Assembly: GCA_937902805.1 (NCBI GenBank)
Contig: CALEMB010000102.1
Span: 10,570 to 74,569 of the forward strand
Direction of reading: 5' to 3'
DNA: 64,000 nucleotides
Origin: an uncultured Bacteroidales bacterium
Lineage (GTDB): Bacteria > Bacteroidota > Bacteroidia > Bacteroidales > F082
The stretch's first letter is position 1, and each line of letters begins with the position of its first letter. This document shows positions 36,658 through 46,013 of this stretch, piece after piece. The translations under genes and the position numbers were made by a program. The notes under the pieces are model-generated. The model was not told where the DNA came from, made no database searches, and saw only the letters and a program-made list of their open reading frames with translations.

Positions 36658-36927
36658 ATGGCTAAAGAATCAATGAAAGCGCGTGAGCGCAAGAGAGCAA
36701 AGATGGTCGCGAAATATGCTGAGAAACGCGCTGCCCTGAAAGCAGCCGGCGATTACGAAGGCCTGCAGAAACTGCCGAAGAACTCCAGCCCCGTCCGCCT
36801 GCACAACCGTTGCAAACTCAGCGGTCGTCCGAAAGGCTATATGCGTCAGTTTGGCATTTCGCGTATTGATTTCCGTGAGATGGCCCTCAAAGGCTTGATC
36901 CCGGGTGTTAAGAAAGCTAGTTGGTAA
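36658..36927 (+). CDS. rpsN: 30S ribosomal protein S14, zinc-free form
   Basis: 89 aa. The long (C-minus) type: the CxxC pairs of the short zinc-binding S14 are absent and the protein has the usual about 90-residue length. [44 protein letters not shown] and [11 protein letters not shown] are typical. It binds in the 30S head next to S3 and S10. Confidence 0.97.
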   Translation: MAKESMKARERKRAKMVAKYAEKRAALKAAGDYEGLQKLPKNSSPVRLHNRCKLSGRPKGYMRQFGISRIDFREMALKGLIPGVKKASW

Positions 36928-36948
36928 ACTTTTAAGATCAGAAGAAAG

Positions 36949-37353
36949 ATGAATACAGACCCTATAGCAGATTATCTGACTCGCATCCGCAATGCGAACA
37001 ATGCCAAGCATAGAATCGTTGAGATCCCCGCTTCGAACATGAAGAAGGCCATCACGAAGATCCTCTTCGAGAAGGGCTACATCCTCAACTACAAGTTCGA
37101 AGAAGGAGAAAAGAAATCACAGAATGTCATTAAGATCGCTCTTAAGTACCATCCTGTGACCAAGCTGCCCGCCATCACGACCATCGACCGCGTCTCGCGT
37201 CCTGGCCTGAGAAGGTATGCTGACAGTGAAAACCTGCCGCGTGTGATGAATGGCCTCGGTATCGCCATCATCTCCACCTCGCAGGGTGTGATGACCGACA
37301 AGGAAGCCCGCAAGCTCCACATCGGCGGTGAAGTGATTTGTTACGTTAGCTAA
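36949..37353 (+). CDS. rpsH: 30S ribosomal protein S8
   Basis: 134 aa central-domain assembly protein. [21 protein letters not shown]-like [10 protein letters not shown] and the C-terminal [13 protein letters not shown] ... GGEVICYV are diagnostic. In E. coli S8 represses the spc operon; regulation here is not visible. Confidence 0.97.
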   Translation: MNTDPIADYLTRIRNANNAKHRIVEIPASNMKKAITKILFEKGYILNYKFEEGEKKSQNVIKIALKYHPVTKLPAITTIDRVSRPGLRRYADSENLPRVMNGLGIAIISTSQGVMTDKEARKLHIGGEVICYVS

Positions 37354-37371
37354 AAATAGGAGATAGAAAGT

Positions 37372-37929
37372 ATGTCAAGAATTGGTAAATTGCCTATCGC
37401 CATCCCCGCTGGCGTCACGGTCGACATCAAAGACGGTGTCATCACAGTCAAAGGTAAATTAGGTGAACTTTCGCAGAAGTACGGCGACGCTGTCATCCTC
37501 GAAATGGAAGACGGCCAGCTGCATGTGAAGCCCAACGAGGCTACCGCCGCCGGTAAGCCGGGCGCCATGCACGGACTTTATCGCGCCCTCATCGCCAATA
37601 TGGTCAAGGGCGTCAACGAAGGTTTTGAAACAGTGCAGGAATTTGTCGGTGTCGGTTACAAGGCCGAGGCCAAGGGACAAATCCTCGAAATGGCTCTGGG
37701 CTTCTCCCACAACATTTTCATGGAGATGCCTCCGGAGATCAAGATTGAAACCATCAACGAGAGAGGTAAGAACCCCATCTTGAAGATGCGTTCACACGAC
37801 AAACAACTTCTTGGTCAGGTGGCCGCAAAGATCCGCTCGATGCGTAAGCCTGAACCTTATAAGGGTAAGGGTATCAAGTTCGAAGGCGAAGTCCTGAGAC
37901 GTAAGGCAGGTAAAGCTGCTGGTAAGTAA
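37372..37929 (+). CDS. rplF: 50S ribosomal protein L6
   Basis: 185 aa, two homologous domains near the factor-binding site. MSRIGKLPIAIPAGV, the VNEGFETVQEFVGVGYKAEAKG stretch (block GVGYKA) and the C-terminal RKPEPYKGKGIKFEGE are intact. Normal length. Confidence 0.97.
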   Translation: MSRIGKLPIAIPAGVTVDIKDGVITVKGKLGELSQKYGDAVILEMEDGQLHVKPNEATAAGKPGAMHGLYRALIANMVKGVNEGFETVQEFVGVGYKAEAKGQILEMALGFSHNIFMEMPPEIKIETINERGKNPILKMRSHDKQLLGQVAAKIRSMRKPEPYKGKGIKFEGEVLRRKAGKAAGK

Positions 37930-37960
37930 TCGTTAATACCTCAGTAAAGAAAGTAACACA

Positions 37961-38317
37961 ATGACTAAAACTAAAGAAGAGAGAAGACAGTTCATCAAGA
38001 AAAGCATCAGAAAGAAGATTTCTGGTACCGCCGAACGTCCGCGCATGTCTGTCTTCAGAAGCAACAAGCAAATCTATGTGCAGCTGATTGACGACGAAGT
38101 CGGCAAGACCCTGGCTGCCGCCAGTTCCCGCGAGAACGGCATCGAAAACGAAAAGATCACGAAGACCGAACAGGCCGCCAAGGTTGGCGCCCTGATCGCC
38201 GAGAAGGCCAAGGCCGCCGGCATCGAGAAGGTCGTGTTCGATCGTAATGGTTATTTGTATCATGGTAGAGTGAAGTCGCTGGCCGACGCAGCTCGTAATG
38301 GAGGACTTAAATTCTAA
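37961..38317 (+). CDS. rplR: 50S ribosomal protein L18
   Basis: 118 aa 5S rRNA-binding protein of the central protuberance. [23 protein letters not shown] pattern (here [20 protein letters not shown]), IYVQLIDD, and the C-terminal [24 protein letters not shown] match the family. Confidence 0.97.
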   Translation: MTKTKEERRQFIKKSIRKKISGTAERPRMSVFRSNKQIYVQLIDDEVGKTLAAASSRENGIENEKITKTEQAAKVGALIAEKAKAAGIEKVVFDRNGYLYHGRVKSLADAARNGGLKF

Positions 38318-38322
38318 TTGTC

Positions 38323-38841
38323 ATGGCAGAAGTTAATGTAAAAAGAGTAAAGTCTAGCGAAATCGAGTTCAAGGAACGTCTCGTTAGCATCAACCGCGTC
38401 ACCAAGGTGACCAAAGGTGGTCGTACTTTCACTTTCGCAGCACTGGTTGTCGTCGGCAATGAGAATGGTGTTGTCGGTTACGGTCTCGGTAAGGCCAAGG
38501 AAGCCACTGCCGCTATCCAGAAGGGCGTCGACGACGCCAAGAAGAACCTTGTGAAGGTTCCCGTTCTGAACGGCACGCTGCCTCACGAACAATACGGTAA
38601 GTATAGCGGTGCTTACGTCTACATCCAGCCCGCTACCCCCGGTACCGGCGTTATCGCTGGCGGTGCCATGCGTGCCGTCCTCGAAAGCGTTGGCGTGAAG
38701 AACGTGATGGCCAAGTCGAAAGGCTCGTCCAACCCTCACTCCGTTGTGAAGGCCACTTTCGATGCGCTGACCAGAATGCGCGATGCTTATACCGTCGCTC
38801 AATTGAGAGGTGTGGATTTGGATACTGTGTTTAACGGATAA
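38323..38841 (+). CDS. rpsE: 30S ribosomal protein S5
   Basis: 172 aa; lies at the mRNA entry site and influences fidelity. [23 protein letters not shown] (spectinomycin-loop region), [24 protein letters not shown] and [19 protein letters not shown] are present. The spectinomycin-contact loop looks unmodified. Confidence 0.97.
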   Translation: MAEVNVKRVKSSEIEFKERLVSINRVTKVTKGGRTFTFAALVVVGNENGVVGYGLGKAKEATAAIQKGVDDAKKNLVKVPVLNGTLPHEQYGKYSGAYVYIQPATPGTGVIAGGAMRAVLESVGVKNVMAKSKGSSNPHSVVKATFDALTRMRDAYTVAQLRGVDLDTVFNG

Positions 38842-38853
38842 AACTTTTGAAAG

Positions 38854-39036
38854 ATGAAGAAAGTAAGAATCACCCAAGTCAGAAGTGGTATCGGAAGACC
38901 ACAAGATCAAAAGGACACTTTGAGGTCACTCAAGCTGAGAAAGATGCACCAGTCTGTCGAGGTCGACATGGACGACCCCGTCATGGCCGGCATGGTGAAC
39001 AAAATCGCCCATCTTCTCAAGATCGAAGAAATCTAA
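38854..39036 (+). CDS. rpmD: 50S ribosomal protein L30
   Basis: 60 aa, typical bacterial L30 length. KVRITQVRSGIGRPQDQKDTLRSL with RKMHQSVEV and GMVNKIAHLLKIEE are the family pattern. The ATG at 38854 is used; an earlier out-of-frame ATG nearby leads to no ribosomal product. Confidence 0.96.
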   Translation: MKKVRITQVRSGIGRPQDQKDTLRSLKLRKMHQSVEVDMDDPVMAGMVNKIAHLLKIEEI

Positions 39037-39064
39037 TTGTTGAACTTATCAAATCTACATTATC

Positions 39065-39517
39065 ATGGATTTAAGTAATTTAAAACCAGCAGCAGGTTCT
39101 ACAAAGGAAAAGAAAAGATTAGGCCGTGGCCAAGGTTCGGGAAGAGGCGGCACGTCAACGCGCGGTCATAAGGGTGCTCAAGCCCGCTCAGGCGCAAAGC
39201 GTAAGATCGGCTTCCAAGGCGGTCAGATGCCTCTCGCCCGTTTGGTTCCCAAGTTCGGTTTCAAGAACATGAATCGCGTTGAGTATTGCCCCGTCAACCT
39301 CGCAACTTTGCAGAAACTCGCTGACAAAGGTATCTCGGTGATCACTCCCGAAGTGCTTGTCGAAAATGGTGTCACCCACAAGAAGGAACTCGTCAAGGTT
39401 TTGGCCAAGGGTGAATTGACTGCAAAATTGGAAGTTAGGGTTCACGCTTTTTCCGCTAAGGCTAAGGAAGCTATCGAGGCCGTCGGTGGAACTTGCGACA
39501 AATACGAAACGAAATGA
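39065..39517 (+). CDS. rplO: 50S ribosomal protein L15
   Basis: 150 aa late-assembly protein. MDLSNLKPAAGSTKEKKRLGRGQGSG, with the Gly/Arg-rich extended N-terminal arm RGGTSTRGHKG, and FQGGQMPLARLVPKFGF are diagnostic. The stop overlaps the secY start as ATGA. Confidence 0.97.
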   Translation: MDLSNLKPAAGSTKEKKRLGRGQGSGRGGTSTRGHKGAQARSGAKRKIGFQGGQMPLARLVPKFGFKNMNRVEYCPVNLATLQKLADKGISVITPEVLVENGVTHKKELVKVLAKGELTAKLEVRVHAFSAKAKEAIEAVGGTCDKYETK

Positions 39518-40875
39518 ACAGATTGTTTGAAACCATAAGGAATATCTTCAAGATTGAGGAGCTGCGTCAACGCATCCTTTACACGATCCTCATCATCTTG
39601 GTTTATCGCTTCGGCTCATTCGTCGTGATTCCTGGCGTCGACCCGAACCAGCTGTCGATCCTCCAAAGGAGCAGTGAAGGCGGTCTTCTCGGCCTGCTGA
39701 ACATGTTCTCCGGCGGTGCTTTCGGCAACGCTTCCGTCTTCGCCCTCGGTATCATGCCTTACATCACCGCATCCATCATCATCCAATTGCTCGGTATGGC
39801 AGTGCCTTACTTCCAACGCCTGCAAAAGGAAGGTGAGAGCGGCCGTAAGAAACTGAACCAGATCATGCGTTACCTGACTGTGATCATCGTGGTCATCCAG
39901 GCCCCTGGTTACATCAAGAACGTCATCGAGCAGTTCAGGATGGCTGGCGCTACCACCGCTGTCACTCCCTTCAATGGTGACGCTCCCGGAGTCTTCTTCT
40001 GGATTTCTTCGGTGATCCTGCTGGTGGCTGGCACTCTGTTCATCATGTGGCTCGGCGAAAGAATCACCGATAAGGGTATCGGCAATGGTATCTCCCTCAT
40101 CATTATGATTGGTATCATTGCCCGTCTTCCCGGTGCCTTCGCTGCCGAATGCGCTACCCGATTCAACCAAGGCGGTACGGGTCTGTTGGTCCTCGTCATC
40201 GAGCTGATCGTGTTGTTCTTCGTGATGGTGGGCACTATCGCCCTCGTCCAAGGCACACGTAAGATCCCGGTACAGTATGCCAAGCGTGTTGTCGGTAACC
40301 GCCAGTACGGTGGCGTCCGCCAATACATCCCGCTGAAAGTGAATGCCGCTGGCGTTATGCCTATCATCTTCGCCCAGGCCATCATGTTCCTGCCTATCAC
40401 CATCGCCGGTTTCAGACAGACGGATGCCCTGACGGGATTTGCCGCTGCTTTCACCAACATCAACGGCTTCTGGTACAACTTCGTGTTCTTCCTCATGATC
40501 ATTGCCTTCACCTATTTCTATACGGCAGTGACGATGAACACCAACCAAATGGCTGAGGACATCAAGAAAAATGGCGGATTCATCCCTGGCGTGAAGCCTG
40601 GTAAGAAGACGGCCGAGTACCTCGACACCATCATGTCGAGAATCACCCTGCCGGGTTCCATCTTCCTTGGCATCGTTGCCATCATGCCTGCCATCGTGGC
40701 ATCGCTCATGAACGTCACCACCGGTTTCTCGCACTTCTATGGCGGAACCTCGCTGCTGATTCTTGTGGGCGTTGTGCTCGACACCTTGCAGCAAATTGAA
40801 AGCCACCTCTTGATGCACCACTATGATGGTCTCACCAAGACTGGTCGTATCAAAGGCCGCGTCGGCAGAATGTAA
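39514..40875 (+). CDS. secY: Preprotein translocase subunit SecY
   Basis: 453 aa, the channel-forming membrane subunit of the Sec translocon. It starts at the ATG at 39514, overlapping the rplO stop by 4 nt; an upstream in-frame start at 39493 would lie inside rplO. Ten hydrophobic helices can be traced. Typical motifs include ILYTILIILVYRFGSFV..PGVDPNQL, NMFSGGAFGNASVFALGIMPYI, GERITDKGIGNGISLIIM and NPxxMAEDIKKNGGFIPGVKPG (here TNQMAEDIKKNGGFIPG). The gene closes the first half of the cluster. Unlike many bacteria, neither adk nor map follows it. Confidence 0.97.
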   Translation: MNRLFETIRNIFKIEELRQRILYTILIILVYRFGSFVVIPGVDPNQLSILQRSSEGGLLGLLNMFSGGAFGNASVFALGIMPYITASIIIQLLGMAVPYFQRLQKEGESGRKKLNQIMRYLTVIIVVIQAPGYIKNVIEQFRMAGATTAVTPFNGDAPGVFFWISSVILLVAGTLFIMWLGERITDKGIGNGISLIIMIGIIARLPGAFAAECATRFNQGGTGLLVLVIELIVLFFVMVGTIALVQGTRKIPVQYAKRVVGNRQYGGVRQYIPLKVNAAGVMPIIFAQAIMFLPITIAGFRQTDALTGFAAAFTNINGFWYNFVFFLMIIAFTYFYTAVTMNTNQMAEDIKKNGGFIPGVKPGKKTAEYLDTIMSRITLPGSIFLGIVAIMPAIVASLMNVTTGFSHFYGGTSLLILVGVVLDTLQQIESHLLMHHYDGLTKTGRIKGRVGRM

Positions 40876-40884
40876 TAGAATTGC

Positions 40885-40957
40885 TCTTTGCCCGTTGGCG
40901 CAAAGCAAGCCCAATTCGGAGAACCTCCGGAAATCCTTCGGAGGTTCCCCGAAAAAA
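40885..40957 (+). terminator. Two stem-loops after secY
   Basis: CTTTGC/GCAAAG (40885-40905) and the strong GAACCTCCG/CGGAGGTTC stem (40921-40947). No T-tract follows, so it may be an attenuator, a processing site or an mRNA-stabilising hairpin rather than a classical terminator. Confidence 0.4.
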
Positions 40958-41032
40958 GGGTTGAATTCGACGACAAAGTGGTGAGGATGAATAAATTTGA
41001 TAAAAAATCCTCTCAAATTGGAAAAGAATTTG

Positions 41033-41040
41033 TACTTTTG
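41033..41040 (+). promoter_or_regulatory. -7 element of the infA-rplQ part of the cluster
   Basis: TACTTTTG in the context GTACTTTTGCA, as at the str promoter, 77 bp before the infA ATG. Confidence 0.6.
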
Positions 41041-41116
41041 CAGCCCTAAATAAGGGTCCAACGTAGTGAAGGACTAGTGTAAATAACGCAATATTAAGTA
41101 TTTGAACGAATAAAGT

Positions 41117-41338
41117 ATGGTAAAACAATTGTCAATTGAACAGGAAGGCACCGTAGTGGAAGCATTGGGTAACGCCATGTTCCGTGTCGAGTTGGAGAAC
41201 GGTTTGGTCATCATCGCCACTATCTCCGGCAAGATGCGCATGCACTATATCAAGATCCTGCCTGGCGACAAAGTCAAGTTGGAAATGTCTCCCTATGATT
41301 TGACAAAGGGCCGTATCACCTTCAGATACAAGAATTAA
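41117..41338 (+). CDS. infA: Translation initiation factor IF-1
   Basis: 73 aa OB-fold factor that occupies the A-site during initiation. [27 protein letters not shown] and [34 protein letters not shown] are classic. It heads the second half of the ribosomal cluster behind its own promoter. Confidence 0.97.
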   Translation: MVKQLSIEQEGTVVEALGNAMFRVELENGLVIIATISGKMRMHYIKILPGDKVKLEMSPYDLTKGRITFRYKN

Positions 41339-41364
41339 AGAGCAAACTACAAAAGCATATTGAA

Positions 41365-41481
41365 ATGAAAGTTCAAGCATCTGTAAAGAAAAGATCTGCC
41401 GACTGCATCATCGTGAAGCGTAAGGGCAGAGTGTATGTGATTAATAAGAAGAACCCTAAAGAAAATCAGCGTCAGGGTTAA
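41365..41481 (+). CDS. rpmJ: 50S ribosomal protein L36, zinc-free form
   Basis: 38 aa, too short for most length cut-offs. It begins [14 protein letters not shown] and ends KENQRQG. Of the four zinc ligands in the classical L36 (Cys11, Cys14, Cys27, His32) only Cys14 remains, the others being Ser, Asn and Lys, so it cannot form the zinc ribbon. This form is usual in Bacteroidota. It lies between infA and rpsM in canonical order. Confidence 0.95.
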   Translation: MKVQASVKKRSADCIIVKRKGRVYVINKKNPKENQRQG

Positions 41482-41518
41482 TTCTGGTCGATAATTTAAA
41501 CTAAAGAAATAAGAAAAT

Positions 41519-41896
41519 ATGGCAAGAATCGCTGGTGTAGATATCCCGAGCAACAAAGCCGGTGAAATCTCGTTGACCTACATTTACGGCATTGGACGTT
41601 CGCTGTCCAAGGAAATCCTGAACAAAGCCGGTGTTGAGCCTGCCAAGAAAGTCCAAGATTGGACCGACGACGAGCAGAAGACTGTCCGTGACATCATTGC
41701 CGAACAGTACAAGACCGAAGGTGAGCTTCGCGGTGAAGTTCAGATGAACATTAAGCGTTTGATGGATATCGGTTGCTACAGAGGTGTCCGTCATCGTGCA
41801 GGCCTTCCCGTCCGTGGACAGAGCACGAAGAACAACGCACGTACCCGTAAGGGCCGTAAGAAGACTGTTGCAAACAAGAAGAAAGCTACGAAGTAA
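41519..41896 (+). CDS. rpsM: 30S ribosomal protein S13
   Basis: 125 aa, forms the intersubunit bridge in the 30S head. [25 protein letters not shown], the [21 protein letters not shown] block and the basic tail [16 protein letters not shown] are diagnostic. Confidence 0.97.
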   Translation: MARIAGVDIPSNKAGEISLTYIYGIGRSLSKEILNKAGVEPAKKVQDWTDDEQKTVRDIIAEQYKTEGELRGEVQMNIKRLMDIGCYRGVRHRAGLPVRGQSTKNNARTRKGRKKTVANKKKATK

Positions 41897-41941
41897 TAAG
41901 TAGTTGGATCATATCTAATTAAAAAACCACACAATTAAAAA

Positions 41942-42331
41942 ATGGCAAAAAACAACAAAGTTACAAAGAAGCGTGTTGTGAAGATCGAGGCAACGGGCAT
42001 GGCTTTCGTGAAGGCTTCGTTCAACAACGTCATCGTTTCTCTGACCAACAATGAAGGACAAGTCATTTCTTGGGCATCAGCAGGTAAGATGGGCTTTAAA
42101 GGCTCAAAGAAGAACACACCATACGCTGCTCAGATGGCTGCTGAAGAGTGCGCCAAGACTGCCTATGACTTGGGATTACGCAAAGTTAAAGTTTATGTGA
42201 AGGGACCTGGTTCGGGACGTGAATCTGCTATCCGTGCCATCCACTCGATGGGCGTTGAAGTGACCGAAATCATCGACGTCACCCCGCTGCCGCACAACGG
42301 ATGCCGTCCTCCCAAACGTAGAAGAGTGTAA
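41942..42331 (+). CDS. rpsK: 30S ribosomal protein S11
   Basis: 129 aa platform protein. [43 protein letters not shown] is the family core (e.g. [12 protein letters not shown]), and [14 protein letters not shown] and [18 protein letters not shown] end it. Asparagine in PHNGCRP is the usual deamidation-prone site. Confidence 0.97.
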   Translation: MAKNNKVTKKRVVKIEATGMAFVKASFNNVIVSLTNNEGQVISWASAGKMGFKGSKKNTPYAAQMAAEECAKTAYDLGLRKVKVYVKGPGSGRESAIRAIHSMGVEVTEIIDVTPLPHNGCRPPKRRRV

Positions 42332-42356
42332 GTTGAACAATTAAAAACGTAGAATT

Positions 42357-42965
42357 ATGGCTAGATATACAGGTCCAAAAACGAAAATCGCTCGTAAGTT
42401 TGGTGAACCCATTTTCGGTTCAGACAAGTACTTCGAAAAGAGAAATTATCCTCCTGGAATGCATGGTGCCAACAGCAGAAGAAAGAAAGTTTCGGAATAC
42501 GGCACTCAGCTCAAGGAGAAGCAAAAGGCTAAATTTACCTACGGAGTTCTCGAGAGACAATTCCGCAAGACCTTTGAACACGCCCGCCGTAAGGAAGGCG
42601 TCACTGGTTTGATCCTGATGCAACTTTTGGAATCACGTCTTGACAATGTGGTGTATCGCATGGGAATCGCTCCCACCCGCGCCGCCGCCCGTCAGCTCGT
42701 GAACCATCGTCATATCGTCGTCAACGGCAGCGTCCTCAGCATCCCGTCCTACCTTGTTAAAGTGGGTGATGTCGTCGGCGTCCGTGAAAAATCAAAGAGT
42801 TTGGAAGTCGTTACCAACTCCCTTGAAGGGCGTCAAGGCAGCAACTTTGCCTGGCTTGAATGGGATGCGGACAAGATGTGCGGCAAGTTCTTGAACTATC
42901 CCGCCCGCGAAGAGATTCCGGAGAACATCAACGAACAGCTCATCGTCGAATTGTATTCTAAGTAA
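42357..42965 (+). CDS. rpsD: 30S ribosomal protein S4
   Basis: 202 aa primary 16S rRNA binder and assembly initiator with an S4 RNA-binding domain ([34 protein letters not shown]). Only two cysteines are present, away from the N-terminal zinc-site positions of other S4 forms, so this is a zinc-free type. [24 protein letters not shown] is typical of the N-terminal region. Confidence 0.97.
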   Translation: MARYTGPKTKIARKFGEPIFGSDKYFEKRNYPPGMHGANSRRKKVSEYGTQLKEKQKAKFTYGVLERQFRKTFEHARRKEGVTGLILMQLLESRLDNVVYRMGIAPTRAAARQLVNHRHIVVNGSVLSIPSYLVKVGDVVGVREKSKSLEVVTNSLEGRQGSNFAWLEWDADKMCGKFLNYPAREEIPENINEQLIVELYSK

Positions 42966-42998
42966 TTGTTCTTTGTTAACCTGGTAAAATTATTCAAC

Positions 42999-43991
42999 AT
43001 GGCAATATTAGCGTTTCAAAAACCCGATGAGGTTATCATGGTTGAAGGCTCCGACACCAAAGGCGTATTCGAGTTTCGACCTCTAGAACCAGGTTTCGGC
43101 ATCACCATTGGTAATGCGCTTAGAAGAATCCTGTTGTCTTCTCTTGAAGGCTTCGCAATCACTTCTATTCACATTGATGGCGTCACCCATGAGTTCGCTT
43201 CCATCGATGGCGTTATCGAAGACGTCGCTGACATGGTGCTGAACTTCAAGCAAGTGCGCCTAAAGCAAGTCGTGCCCACCGAAGTGCACGAGAAGGTCAG
43301 CTTTACCATCACGGGCCAAGAGCAATTCAAAGCCGGTGACATCAACAAGTACCTCTGCTCCTTCCAAGTGCTCAACCCCGATCTCGTCATCTGCAACCTC
43401 GAACCTTCCGTGAAGTTGAATATCGAACTCAACATCAACAAGGGTAGGGGCTATGTGCCTGCCGACGAGAACAAGGTGGTTGGCGCTCCGGTCGATACCA
43501 TCGCTATCGACTCCATCTACACGCCCATCCGCAACGTGAGCTTCAAGGTGGAAAACTGGCGTGTCGAACAGAAGACCGACTATGAAAAGCTGGTCCTCGA
43601 AATCGACACCGATGGCTCTATCAACCCCAAAGATGCCCTGAAAGAAGCCGCAAAGATCCTCATTTACCACTTCATGCTCTTCTCCGACGAGAACATCAAC
43701 CTCGTCCCCGATGAGAAGACCGTCACTGAAGACTTCGATGAGGGCTCATTGCATATCCGTCAGCTCCTCAAGACCAAGCTCGTTGACCTTGACCTCTCGG
43801 TCCGCGCCTTGAACTGCTTGAAAGCTGCTGAGGTTGAAACGCTTGGTGAACTTGTCGCCTTCAACAAACAAGACCTCCTCAAGTTCCGTAACTTCGGTAA
43901 GAAGTCGCTCACGGAGCTCGACGAACTGGTCAGAAGCAAAGGCCTCGAGTTCGGAATGAATGTCAGCAAATTTAAATTAGATAAGGAATAA
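42999..43991 (+). CDS. rpoA: RNA polymerase alpha subunit
   Basis: 330 aa. The N-terminal domain (to about 230) carries the dimerisation motifs [19 protein letters not shown]; a flexible linker (about 231-250) is followed by the C-terminal DNA- and activator-binding domain [25 protein letters not shown] ... [10 protein letters not shown] use the ATG at 42999 ([12 protein letters not shown]); an upstream TTG at 42966 would add eleven non-conserved residues and abut the rpsD stop. Confidence 0.97.
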   Translation: MAILAFQKPDEVIMVEGSDTKGVFEFRPLEPGFGITIGNALRRILLSSLEGFAITSIHIDGVTHEFASIDGVIEDVADMVLNFKQVRLKQVVPTEVHEKVSFTITGQEQFKAGDINKYLCSFQVLNPDLVICNLEPSVKLNIELNINKGRGYVPADENKVVGAPVDTIAIDSIYTPIRNVSFKVENWRVEQKTDYEKLVLEIDTDGSINPKDALKEAAKILIYHFMLFSDENINLVPDEKTVTEDFDEGSLHIRQLLKTKLVDLDLSVRALNCLKAAEVETLGELVAFNKQDLLKFRNFGKKSLTELDELVRSKGLEFGMNVSKFKLDKE

Positions 43992-43996
43992 GTAAG

Positions 43997-44512
43997 ATGA
44001 GACACAATAAGAAATTCAATCACTTGGGAAGAAAGAGCGCTCACCGTAAGGCTATGCTCTCTAACATGGCTGCTTCGCTGATTCTCAACAAACGCATCAT
44101 CACCACGACTGCCAAGGCCAAGGCTTTGCGTATGTACATCGAGCCCTTGATCACCAAGGCCAAGCCCGAGAACAACGCCACGACTGAGACCGGTTCGAGC
44201 AACCGCAGAGTTGTTTTTGCCTACCTGCAAAACAAAGTTGCCGTCACCGAGCTGTTCCGTGAAGTGGGCCCGAAAGTGGCTAATCGTCCTGGTGGATACA
44301 CCCGCATTATCCGCATGCCGGAAAACCGTCTGGGCGACGCCGCCGAGATGGCCATGATGGAACTTGTCGACTACAACGAGGTCTACACCCGCGAGGGTCA
44401 AAAGCCCGCCAAGGCTAAGACCACCCGTCGTAGTTCCAAGAAGGCTGCCCCTAAGGCTGAAGCCGCTGTTGAGGCTCCTGCCGAGGCTCCCGCAGAAGAA
44501 GTCAAGGAGTAA
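43997..44512 (+). CDS. rplQ: 50S ribosomal protein L17
   Basis: 171 aa. The conserved L17 core ([25 protein letters not shown] ... [27 protein letters not shown]) is followed by a low-complexity Lys/Ala/Pro/Glu-rich tail of about 45 residues ([18 protein letters not shown]). Such tails are common in Bacteroidota L17. Last gene of the cluster; a terminator follows. Confidence 0.97.
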   Translation: MRHNKKFNHLGRKSAHRKAMLSNMAASLILNKRIITTTAKAKALRMYIEPLITKAKPENNATTETGSSNRRVVFAYLQNKVAVTELFREVGPKVANRPGGYTRIIRMPENRLGDAAEMAMMELVDYNEVYTREGQKPAKAKTTRRSSKKAAPKAEAAVEAPAEAPAEEVKE

Positions 44513-44532
44513 TCTCTTTCCTATACAGACGA

Positions 44533-44566
44533 AGAAAGGCTGCCAAATGACAGCCTTTCTTGTTTT
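44533..44566 (+). terminator. Rho-independent terminator of the ribosomal cluster
   Basis: AGAAAGGCTG and CAGCCTTTCT pair around an 8-nt loop and are followed by TGTTTT, 20 bp after the rplQ stop. Confidence 0.8.
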
Positions 44567-44585
44567 ACTGGTGGTGTATGAGGCA

Positions 44586-44619
44586 CAAAAAAAGCCGCTC
44601 AATCGAACGGCTTTTTTGT
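44586..44619. terminator. Bidirectional terminator between convergent operons
   Basis: A-tract plus GCCG ... CGGC plus T-tract, symmetric, so it can end both rplQ readthrough and the minus-strand oxidoreductase operon, whose last stop is at 44637. Confidence 0.75.
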
Positions 44620-44636
44620 TCTCGGCTTAGTGAGGA

Positions 44637-45182
44637 TTAGTTCTCAGCCTTGATGTTGTCCATACCGACCTGGACGGCCTGCATGTTCAGCGGGATGAGC
44701 TTGTGGGCGCGCTCCGGCAAGGAGTGACGCAGACCCTCTTCGACGTTCTTGTTGTCGATGATGGGACGCACCTTCAGGAAAGCACCTAAGATGATCATGT
44801 TGAACACCTTGCTGTTGCCCATGTCGGAGGCGAGTTGTGCGCCTTCGATGCTGTAGATGTGGATGTCCTTACGGGTGGGCTTGTGGGTGATGCCGTTGGG
44901 GTCGTAAATCAGGTAACCACCAGGCTTCACTTTGTCCTCAAACTTGTCGAGCGACTGCTGATTCAGAATGACGGCAGTGTCGAAAGCGTTGAGGATGGGG
45001 GAGCACACGCGCTCGTCGCTGACGATGACGGTCACGTTGGCCGTACCGCCACGCATCTCGGGGCCGTATGAAGGCATCCAGCTGACTTCCTTGTCCTGCA
45101 TGATACCACTGTAAGCAAGGATCTTACCCATTGACAAGACACCTTGTCCGCCGAAACCGGCTATAATAATTTCTTCTGTCAT
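44637..45182 (-). CDS. vorC: 2-oxoacid:ferredoxin oxidoreductase, gamma subunit
   Basis: 181 aa. Gamma-type subunit of a CoA-acylating, ferredoxin-reducing 2-oxoacid oxidoreductase. The N-terminal nucleotide-like pattern IIIAGFGGQGVLSMGKILAY and SWMPSYGPEMRGGTANVTVIVS are family hallmarks. It is the last gene of a four-gene minus-strand operon (ferredoxin-like, alpha, beta, gamma). The symbol follows the VorB-type assignment of the alpha subunit. Substrate choice (branched-chain 2-oxoacids versus 2-oxoglutarate) cannot be settled from sequence alone. Confidence 0.88.
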   Translation of the reverse strand: MTEEIIIAGFGGQGVLSMGKILAYSGIMQDKEVSWMPSYGPEMRGGTANVTVIVSDERVCSPILNAFDTAVILNQQSLDKFEDKVKPGGYLIYDPNGITHKPTRKDIHIYSIEGAQLASDMGNSKVFNMIILGAFLKVRPIIDNKNVEEGLRHSLPERAHKLIPLNMQAVQVGMDNIKAEN

Positions 45183-45199
45183 TGCTTTGTCGTTTTTAG

Positions 45200-46009
45200 T
45201 TATTTCTTAATCAGCTCGAAATTGTCCTTGAGGTCGCCCAAAGGATAGACGGGCAGCATGTTGTCTTGCAACCACTTGTTGGCGTCGACGGCGCTCATCT
45301 TCCAGTTGGAGTTGCAGTTCGAAACGATTTCAACGAAGTTGACACCGTTCTTGTTCTCAATCTGGTTCTGGAAAGCCTTCTTGATGGCCTTCTTGGCGTT
45401 GCGCACGGCAGCGGGGCTGAACACAGCCTGACGGGTGACGTAGCGGGTGCCAGGAAGTTGGGCCAGCAGTTGGGTGATCTGGAGCGGGAAACCGTTGTTA
45501 GGTGTTCCGTCGGGCCACTGAGGCATACGGCCGTAAGGCGTGGTGGCGGTCTTCATGCCCACGAGGGTGGTGGGGGCCATCTGACCACCGGTCATGCCGT
45601 AGATACCGTTGTTGACGAAGATCATGGTGATGTTCTCACCACGGTTGCAGGTGTGGATGGTCTCGCAGGTGCCGATGGCAGCGAGGTCGCCGTCGCCTTG
45701 GTAGGAGAACACGACCTTGTCGGGCCACACGCGCTTGATACCCGTGGCGCACGCCGGAGCACGGCCGTGGGCAGCCTCGACGAAGTCGACGTCGAAGTAG
45801 TCGTAAGCCATAACGGCGCAACCCACGGGGGAGACACCGATGGTACGGTCGTCAACGCCGAGCTCTTCGAGCACTTCGGCGATGATGCGGTGCACAGTGC
45901 CGTGACCGCAACCGGGGCAGTAGTGGAAAGGTTTTTCCGTCAGCAGCTTTGATTTTTCGTAAACCAAGTTTTCAGGCTGGATGATATCTTGTAATGTGAT
46001 GTCTGCCAT
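45200..46009 (-). CDS. vorA: 2-oxoacid:ferredoxin oxidoreductase, beta (TPP-binding) subunit
   Basis: 269 aa thiamine-diphosphate-binding subunit. The HYCPGCGHGTVHRI motif near the N-terminus, GCAVMAYDYFDVDFVEAAHGRAPACATG, and the TPP/Mg motif GDGDLAAIGTCETIHTCNRGENITMIFVNNGIYGMTGGQ (cores GDGDLAAIG and NNGIYGMTGGQ) are clear. It partners with the alpha subunit 4 bp upstream to cleave 2-oxoacids to acyl-CoA, CO2 and reduced ferredoxin in the cytoplasm. Such enzymes are oxygen-sensitive and point to an anaerobe. Confidence 0.92.
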   Translation of the reverse strand: MADITLQDIIQPENLVYEKSKLLTEKPFHYCPGCGHGTVHRIIAEVLEELGVDDRTIGVSPVGCAVMAYDYFDVDFVEAAHGRAPACATGIKRVWPDKVVFSYQGDGDLAAIGTCETIHTCNRGENITMIFVNNGIYGMTGGQMAPTTLVGMKTATTPYGRMPQWPDGTPNNGFPLQITQLLAQLPGTRYVTRQAVFSPAAVRNAKKAIKKAFQNQIENKNGVNFVEIVSNCNSNWKMSAVDANKWLQDNMLPVYPLGDLKDNFELIKK

Positions 46010-46013
46010 TGTC

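Noticed and set aside
39616..41061. Long minus-strand open frame (481 codons) opposite secY
   Set aside because: It is a mirror of secY codon bias; composition is His/Asp-rich and unlike any protein, and secY on the other strand is unmistakable.
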